From Amycolatopsis pithecellobii (lineage in GTDB: Bacteria > Actinomycetota > Actinomycetes > Mycobacteriales > Pseudonocardiaceae), in contig NZ_WMBA01000058.1 in NCBI RefSeq assembly GCF_009707865.1, forward strand, positions 1 through 51,942: a DNA stretch of 51,942 nt, given 5' to 3'. The position numbers and the translations under genes are program-made. This document shows, one piece after another, positions 50,675 through 51,942 of this stretch. Below the pieces are notes generated by a model. That model had not been told where the DNA came from. It ran no database searches and saw only the letters and a program-made list of their open reading frames with translations. Position 1 is the stretch's first letter; each line of letters begins with the position of its first letter.

Positions 50675-51942
50675 AGATACTCCACCTGCCGGCCGGACAG
50701 CCGGTGCCGCGTGTCCAGCACGAGAGTCGCCGAGCGGGAGACGAGCTCGTAGTCGACGTCGTCGTGATCGGTGAGCAGTACGACAGCGTCGGCCTGGCGC
50801 AGTTCGGACTCGGTGAGCTCGACGAGCTTCATCGACTCCGGGCAACGGTGCGGTTCGACGTGGGAGTCGACCACCCGGATCACCGCGCCCTGCGCCGCGA
50901 GTTGGTCGATAACGCGCAGCACAGGGGATTCGCGGATGTCGCCGGTATTTGGCTTGTACGCGAGGCCGAGAAGGAGGATCACACTGTCGTGCAAAGCTTT
51001 GTGCCGCCAGTTGAGCGCGGCGGTAAGCCGCTGCACAACGTAGTCGGGCATGCGGTCGTTGATGTCGTTGGCCAGCGCCACAAACCGGAAGTCGCGTTTG
51101 AGATCCCGCTTGACCTGCCACGACAGATAGCTCGGGTCAACCGGCAGGCAATGACCCCCGACGCCCGGCCCCGGCGTGAACCGGCAGTAGCCGAACGGTT
51201 TGGTGGTCGCCGCGTCGATCGCTTCCCATACGTCGACGTCGAGCTCGTGGGCGAACACCGCGATTTCGTTGATCAGTGCGATATTGACGTGCCGGAACGT
51301 GTTCTCCAGGAGTTTGGTCAGCTCGGCCGCCTTGGTCGTGCGCACCGGCACGGTCGTGTCGACCAGCCGGTCATAGAGGCGCATGACCGCGACGAGTGAT
51401 GCCGCGTTGATGCCGGACACGACTTTCGGAGTATTGACCAGATTCCAGCGTGGATTGCCCGGATCGATGCGTTCCGGGCTATAACCGACCGAGAAGTCCT
51501 GCCCGGCCACCATACCGGTGCCTTCTTCCAGGAGCGGGACGACGACTTCCTCTGTGGTGCCAGGGTAGGAGGTCGACTCCAGCACCACTGTCGCTCCCGG
51601 GCGCAAATGCGGTGCCAGCCCTCTGACGGCGGACTCGACATGTTGCAGGTCGGGAGCGGAGTCCTTCAACGGCGTCGGCACCGTGACGATGGCCGCGCTG
51701 AAGGCTTGCGCGTCGTCGTAGCTGTCCGTCGGCAGGTACCGTCCGCTGGCCAGAGCGTTTTGCAGCTGTTCGGCCGACACGTCGTCCACATAGGACTTTC
51801 CGTCCTTCAAAGACCACACGCGAACCGCATCGGTGTCGAGACCGATGACAAAGAAGCCGGCTTCCACCGCGCGCATCGCGACGGGGAGGCCGACATAACC
51901 CTGGCCGACGACGACCAGCCGAATGGGTGCGGTGGTGGGGGA
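50671..51942 (-). CDS. Nucleotide-sugar dehydrogenase (UDP-GlcNAc/UDP-ManNAc or UDP-Glc type), 5' end outside window
   Basis: The gene enters from the window's right edge. IRLVVVGQGYVGLPVAMRAV is the NAD Rossmann motif (codons before 51876 are in frame to the edge). FSAAIVTVPTPLKDSAPDLQ, ATVVLESTSYPGTTEEVVVP, VGYSPERIDPGNPRWNL and the catalytic-Cys motif PGPGVGGHCLPVDPSYLSWQ follow. The GGHCLPVDP and PERIDPGN pattern points to the UDP-N-acetyl-hexosamine dehydrogenase branch (WbpA/WecC-like) rather than Ugd. NAD-dependent double oxidation to a uronate provides an acidic sugar for the polymer made by the genes downstream. Overlaps the double glycosyltransferase by four bases. At least 423 residues are visible. 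Confidence 0.9.
   Translation of the reverse strand, partial: SPTTAPIRLVVVGQGYVGLPVAMRAVEAGFFVIGLDTDAVRVWSLKDGKSYVDDVSAEQLQNALASGRYLPTDSYDDAQAFSAAIVTVPTPLKDSAPDLQHVESAVRGLAPHLRPGATVVLESTSYPGTTEEVVVPLLEEGTGMVAGQDFSVGYSPERIDPGNPRWNLVNTPKVVSGINAASLVAVMRLYDRLVDTTVPVRTTKAAELTKLLENTFRHVNIALINEIAVFAHELDVDVWEAIDAATTKPFGYCRFTPGPGVGGHCLPVDPSYLSWQVKRDLKRDFRFVALANDINDRMPDYVVQRLTAALNWRHKALHDSVILLLGLAYKPNTGDIRESPVLRVIDQLAAQGAVIRVVDSHVEPHRCPESMKLVELTESELRQADAVVLLTDHDDVDYELVSRSATLVLDTRHRLSGRQVEYL

Noticed and set aside
1..51942. CRISPR arrays, tRNA or rRNA genes, replication origin
   Set aside because: No regularly spaced repeats, no tRNA-like T-loop/acceptor pairs and no rRNA-like sequence were noticed on either strand; a tRNA scan would settle it.

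Overview
This looks like chromosomal DNA of a high-GC, spore-forming-type actinomycete (Pseudonocardiales or Frankiales would fit; this is an inference). The grounds are consistently G/C-ending codons, many GTG starts, an F420-type LLM oxidoreductase, an ANTAR-domain protein, IclR and TetR regulators, a lipoprotein-type ABC solute receptor, and large serine recombinase remnants. No tRNA, rRNA or CRISPR array was recognised.

Layout. (1) 1-1881: a minus-strand operon of an AraC-type regulator, a cupin protein and a zinc-type quinone oxidoreductase that runs off the window. (2) 1882-2770: decayed DNA ending in a C-terminal remnant of a large serine recombinase. (3) 2792-35562: a catabolic island of about 30 genes. 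(4) 35748-37581: nested, decayed IS256-family transposase genes and a second serine recombinase remnant. (5) 37932-41965: a PAS-GGDEF-EAL protein (c-di-GMP turnover), a small Cys-rich ORF coupled to it, and a GAF-ANTAR regulator. (6) 42245-51942: a tightly overlapping minus-strand exopolysaccharide locus (nucleotide-sugar dehydrogenase, fused double glycosyltransferase, second glycosyltransferase, polymerase-like membrane protein, flippase, hexapeptide acyltransferase, DegT aminotransferase, phosphoglycosyl transferase).

The island. Uptake is probably through an SsuABC/TauABC-like ABC importer (14189-17017). A Baeyer-Villiger monooxygenase followed by an HSL-type esterase, an NTF2-like protein and an SDR suggests ketone to ester to alcohol plus acid. 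An acyl-CoA ligase and an SCP2-type thiolase suggest CoA-dependent side-chain shortening, although the acyl-CoA dehydrogenase between them and the TetR gene is decayed. A thiamine-diphosphate enzyme overlaps an aldehyde dehydrogenase, suggesting 2-oxoacid to aldehyde to acid. A seven-gene minus-strand operon (30974 down to 23708) holds a fumarylacetoacetate-hydrolase-family enzyme, a gentisate-dioxygenase-like double cupin, a class A FAD monooxygenase, a DUF2783-like small protein, an SDR, a lactonase-fold protein and an alpha/beta hydrolase. That is an aromatic hydroxylation and gentisate-type ring-cleavage branch without a visible maleylpyruvate isomerase. A last plus-strand operon adds an aldehyde dehydrogenase, a LigI-like amidohydrolase, an MBL-fold lactonase-like hydrolase and an LLM oxidoreductase. 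The exact substrate cannot be read from the sequence; a ketone-bearing aromatic or terpenoid-like compound is my inference.

Regulation and mobility. A roughly 31-bp box starting TTGAC is repeated upstream of at least four plus-strand transcription units, with a weaker fifth copy, and a second dyad element occurs twice. Together they suggest a regulon within the island, with the IclR and tandem-TetR proteins as candidate regulators. A 46-bp direct repeat with one mismatch spans the recombinase stop codon on both sides of the island, while the recombinase remnants just upstream of it are strongly diverged. This makes a discrete, acquired 35-kb module plausible.
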